A DNA stretch of 7,737 nucleotides from positions 1 to 7,737 of the forward strand of contig JBAVAR010000096.1 of the NCBI GenBank assembly GCA_049585815.1, read 5' to 3'. The translations under genes and the position numbers were made by a program. Origin of the DNA: DATLSM01 sp049585815 (GTDB taxonomy: Bacteria; Actinomycetota; Thermoleophilia; Solirubrobacterales; 70-9). Below, piece after piece: positions 6,709-7,737 of the stretch (position 1 is its first letter; each line of letters starts with the position of its first letter). A model generated the notes under the pieces. It saw only the letters and a list, made by a program, of their open reading frames with translations, was not told the origin of the DNA and made no database searches.

Positions 6709-7435
6709 TCTGCTTCATCAGCTCGATCACCTCGTCGGTCGAGCCCGGTGCGTCATCGTGAACGAGCCTGCCGTCGCGAAGGGTGATCAGGCGGTCCGCA
6801 TGGGAGGCCGCGGCCGGGTCGTGGGTCACCATGATCACCGTCTGGCCGAATTCATCGACCGCCTGGCGCAGCAATCGCAGCACATCCTGGCTCGATTTCG
6901 AGTCGAGGTTGCCGGTCGGCTCGTCGGCGAACACGACGGCCGGTTTGGAGATCAGCGCGCGGGCGACGGCGACGCGCTGCTGCTGCCCCCCGGAGAGCTC
7001 GGCCGGGCGATGGGTGCGACGATCACCCAGTCCCACGGTCCCGATCAGCCGCTCGAGCCACTCGGGGTCCGGCCTGCGCCCGGCGATCGAGAGTGGCAGG
7101 ACAATGTTCTCCTCGGCGGTGAGGACCGGCAGCAGGTTGAAGAACTGGAAGACGAAGCCGAGCTTGTCGCGCCGCAGCTTGGTCAACGCGGCGTCGTCGA
7201 GATCGCTGATCTCGATCCCGTCGAGGCTCACGCTGCCCGAGGTCGGTCGGTCCAGCCCGGCGAGGAGGTGCATCAGGGTCGACTTGCCCGAACCCGAGGG
7301 GCCCATGATCGCGGTGAATCGTTTGCGGTCAAAGTTCGTGCTGACGCCGGCCAGTGCGTCCACCGCAGCGTCGCCCTCGCCATAGCGGCGGGTGACCTCC
7401 TTTGCGCTCACCACCTGCCCATTCGCGCTGCTCAC
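6701..7435 (-). CDS. ABC transporter ATP-binding protein (MacB/LolD-like)
   Basis: Cytoplasmic ATPase that powers the FtsX-type permease encoded directly downstream. All nucleotide-binding motifs are intact in the 244 residues: Walker A GPSGSGKS (45-52), Q-loop Gln97, signature LSGGQ (147-151) followed by QQR, Walker B VVFADEPT (167-174) with Glu172, D-loop NLDS (176-179) and switch His205. The FQFFNLLPVLTAEENI stretch and the EPTGNLDS wording are characteristic of the LolD/MacB/FtsE branch. The start is taken as GTG at 7433-7435; GTG codons 8 and 9 are downstream alternatives just before the first beta strand. No strong ribosome-binding site is visible, and a TANNNT box lies 6 bases upstream. 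It overlaps the permease start by 8 bases, so the two form an operon with ATPase first. Confidence 0.95.
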   Translation of the reverse strand: MSSANGQVVSAKEVTRRYGEGDAAVDALAGVSTNFDRKRFTAIMGPSGSGKSTLMHLLAGLDRPTSGSVSLDGIEISDLDDAALTKLRRDKLGFVFQFFNLLPVLTAEENIVLPLSIAGRRPDPEWLERLIGTVGLGDRRTHRPAELSGGQQQRVAVARALISKPAVVFADEPTGNLDSKSSQDVLRLLRQAVDEFGQTVIMVTHDPAAASHADRLITLRDGRLVHDDAPGSTDEVIELMKQID

Positions 7436-7441
7436 AACCCC

Positions 7442-7447
7442 ACCGTA
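7442..7447 (-). promoter_or_regulatory. candidate -10 box (TACGGT) of the ABC operon
   Basis: On the minus strand TACGGT fits TANNNT and lies 6 bases upstream of the GTG start at 7435, the spacing expected for a leaderless transcript. No -35 consensus is seen. The region where a -35 would sit is occupied by a perfect inverted repeat (7454-7471). Confidence 0.35.
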
Positions 7448-7453
7448 GCGGTC

Positions 7454-7471
7454 CGGGAGAGCCGACTCCCG
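7454..7471. repeat. perfect 6-bp inverted repeat between divergent genes (possible operator)
   Basis: CGGGAG-AGCCGA-CTCCCG: two perfect 6-base arms around a 6-base spacer, in the 104-base gap between the ABC operon and the HAD phosphatase gene. It falls where the -35 region of the ABC operon promoter would be, so a dimeric regulator could bind here. It has no U tract in either direction and so does not look like an intrinsic terminator. In GC-rich DNA such a repeat can arise by chance. Confidence 0.35.
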
Positions 7472-7526
7472 AAGGCATTTGGCGGGGAAAAATCCGCTCG
7501 GCTCGATCCCTACCGCGATCGGCCAC

Positions 7527-7532
7527 TAGCCT
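7527..7532 (+). promoter_or_regulatory. candidate -10 box (TAGCCT) of the HAD phosphatase gene
   Basis: TAGCCT fits TANNNT and is 7 bases before the ATG at 7540. No Shine-Dalgarno-like sequence lies in the 7 bases between (GCGCCAA), which favours a leaderless transcript. No clear -35 box is seen. Confidence 0.4.
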
Positions 7533-7539
7533 GCGCCAA

Positions 7540-7737
7540 ATGAGGCCAGCGGATCAATTCGACGGGTTCCTGATCGACCTGGACGGGGTCGTCTGGGTCG
7601 GAAGCGAGTTCGTGCCCGGAGCGGCGGCGGCGCTGGCAGACCTGATCGAGGCCGGCAAGGAGATCGTCTTCCTCACCAACAATCCAGCTAGGGCGGCGGC
7701 GGTCTACGCGCAGCGCCTGCGCGAGGCCGGAGTGCGG
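7540..7737 (+). CDS. HAD-IIA phosphatase, NagD-like, N-terminal part (cut by the window edge)
   Basis: Haloacid dehalogenase superfamily phosphohydrolase of the NagD/PGP/pyridoxal-phosphatase type (subfamily IIA), expected to remove phosphate from a small metabolite in the cytoplasm using Mg2+ and an aspartyl-phosphate intermediate. Sixty-six codons are visible. Motif I is FLIDLDGVVW (10-19), with nucleophile Asp13 and acid/base Asp15. VPGAAAAL follows at 25-32, and motif II FLTNNP (44-49) carries Thr46 and the NN characteristic of this subfamily. The cap domain and motifs III and IV lie outside the window. The ATG at 7540 starts seven residues before the first beta strand, as usual. It diverges from the ABC operon with a 104-base gap. 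The specific substrate cannot be predicted from this fragment. Confidence 0.9.
   Translation, partial: MRPADQFDGFLIDLDGVVWVGSEFVPGAAAALADLIEAGKEIVFLTNNPARAAAVYAQRLREAGVR

Noticed and set aside
6635..7543. 302-codon open frame on the plus strand opposite the ABC ATPase
   Set aside because: All nucleotide-binding motifs are read on the minus strand. This frame ends just inside the HAD gene start and encodes nothing recognisable.

Overview
The window looks like chromosomal DNA of a high-GC actinobacterium. The reasons are strong G/C preference at third codon positions, frequent GTG and TTG starts, TANNNT-type -10 boxes placed a few bases before start codons with no Shine-Dalgarno sequence, and actinobacterial-looking families (HSL esterase, CsoR, two-domain FtsX permease). 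A deep-branching group such as Thermoleophilia/Solirubrobacterales would fit, but that is an impression and not something the sequence proves. Seven protein-coding genes fill the window, two of them cut by its edges. No stretch over about 110 bases lacks a gene. I see no tRNA, rRNA, CRISPR array, insertion sequence or attachment site.

Layout. (1) About 1-911, minus strand: the N-terminal two thirds of a cytochrome P450, cut inside the I helix. (2) 896-1957, plus: a complete HSL-type alpha/beta hydrolase (esterase/lipase), diverging from the P450 with overlapping or abutting starts. (3) 1958-2278, plus: a near-perfect CsoR-type operator followed by a complete csoR-like copper-sensing repressor. 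(4) 2316-4181, plus: an exported sulfatase of the formylglycine-dependent family, 37 bases behind csoR. (5) 4159-6708 and 6701-7435, minus: a permease of the FtsX/MacB superfamily and its ATPase, overlapping head to tail as an operon; the permease end overlaps the sulfatase end. (6) 7540 to the window edge, plus: the first 66 codons of a NagD-like HAD phosphatase, divergent from the ABC operon.

How the parts may work together. The P450 and esterase form a divergent pair that could share promoter DNA and possibly a lipophilic substrate. The ABC genes are a standalone two-gene transporter or mechanotransmission system. The most thought-provoking arrangement is csoR followed by a sulfatase, with no copper chaperone or copper ATPase in view. 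Sulfatases need formylglycine made by formylglycine-generating enzyme (FGE), and FGE is a copper enzyme, so copper-controlled expression of a sulfatase would make biochemical sense. That link is a hypothesis. The operator and the Cys-His-Cys sensor residues are directly visible.
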